Assembly: GCF_001456025.1 (NCBI RefSeq)
Contig: NZ_LMTZ01000171.1
Coordinates: 1-43,662, forward strand
Length of the DNA stretch: 43,662 bases
Source: Mastigocoleus testarum BC008
GTDB lineage: Bacteria; Cyanobacteriota; Cyanobacteriia; Cyanobacteriales; Nostocaceae
Direction: 5' to 3'
Part shown: piece after piece, positions 43,338-43,662 of the stretch
How positions within the stretch are numbered: position 1 is the stretch's first letter
Layout: each line of letters opens with the position of its first letter
Program-made: the position numbers and the translations under genes
Notes under the pieces: model-generated
Told to the model about the DNA's origin: nothing
The model's input: only the letters and a program-made list of their open reading frames with translations
The model's database searches: none

Positions 43338-43662
43338 TTGTAGTTTAGTAATAGCTTATTAAAACTGAACTTGTTAAACCTGAATAGTTAACAAATAAAT
43401 CTAGTTTAACTACAGCTTAAGCTCTATTTTAAGAGTAAGGCTATTAGCTTAGCAAATATACTCAAGAGCATCCATAATTTAGGTCAGTTTAAGAAGTGAC
43501 AAATGTCCTGGTAATTTCTTTGTCAAACTTGGTAATAGGTAATTCTTAAAATGATAACGTTGCTTATGAAAGTAAGATAAACAAAACAATAAACCACCAT
43601 GAGTAGTATCAAGGTGGCTTAGTAAGTTATGAAGTTTGAGTAAAAATTAACCTGGCATCGAG
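43338..43662. other. Window-end intergenic DNA
   Basis: AT-rich sequence with no convincing gene or strong repeat. CCACC (43597-43601) and GGTGG form only a 5-bp inverted repeat. Confidence 0.45.

Overview
The window reads as chromosomal DNA of a filamentous, probably heterocyst-forming cyanobacterium (order Nostocales, perhaps close to Rivularia/Calothrix). The evidence is an AT-rich background with at least six HIP1 octamers (GCGATCGC), heptameric tandem repeats and short GC-rich palindromes between genes, and cyanobacterial lineage genes: a PlmA-type GntR regulator, an S1 protein with three S1 domains, a caspase homologue, a protein of the Mo-dependent nitrogenase C-terminal family, and the asd-dapA-rnj / tig-clpP-clpX neighbourhood.

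Layout. 1-1742: the 5' end of an IS1634-like (DUF4277) transposase cut by the window edge, and an Rpn-family nuclease, with interspersed repeats. 1743-5048: dnaN and dnaA on the minus strand, separated by a probable oriC with eight perfect TTTTCCACA DnaA boxes (four on the minus strand, then four on the plus strand). 5229-8318: a Deg/HtrA-type lipoprotein protease, peptide deformylase and DhaK. 8607-11541: a lipoprotein with two pectate-lyase-3-type beta-helix modules lies on the opposite strand between dhaK and dhaL. 12348-17246: a receiver-kinase hybrid, a class 3-like aldehyde dehydrogenase and a PAS-PAS histidine kinase. 17332-21960: a sulfite-oxidase-fold protein, rpmF (57 codons), an exported protein of unknown role, a caspase-fold membrane protein without the catalytic His/Cys, a 134-bp inverted-repeat element and the Mo-nitrogenase C-terminal-like gene. 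22713-26959: rnj, dapA and asd on the minus strand, divergent from tig-clpP-clpX (27890-31694). 31755-35596: an alpha/beta hydrolase, PlmA, a dienelactone-hydrolase-family protein and an S1-domain protein, closed by a strong bidirectional terminator. 35654-38836: an unknown small protein and a nuclease-like/SF1-helicase gene interrupted by one in-frame TAA just before its Walker A motif. 38837-39893: a gene-poor, repeat-rich stretch. 39894-43337: tRNA-Ser(UGA), a metallophosphoesterase, nadA and a single-pass membrane protein.

Most genes are housekeeping: replication initiation and sliding clamp, translation (rpmF, def, S1, tRNA), proteostasis (tig, clpP, clpX, Deg), RNA decay (rnj), lysine/threonine precursors (asd, dapA) and NAD synthesis (nadA). 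The unusual material is in the accessory and non-coding parts: the broken helicase, the pseudo-caspase, the oriC geometry, the structured palindrome at 22356-22443 and several uncharacterised repeat elements. All calls come from reading the sequence; no database search was run.
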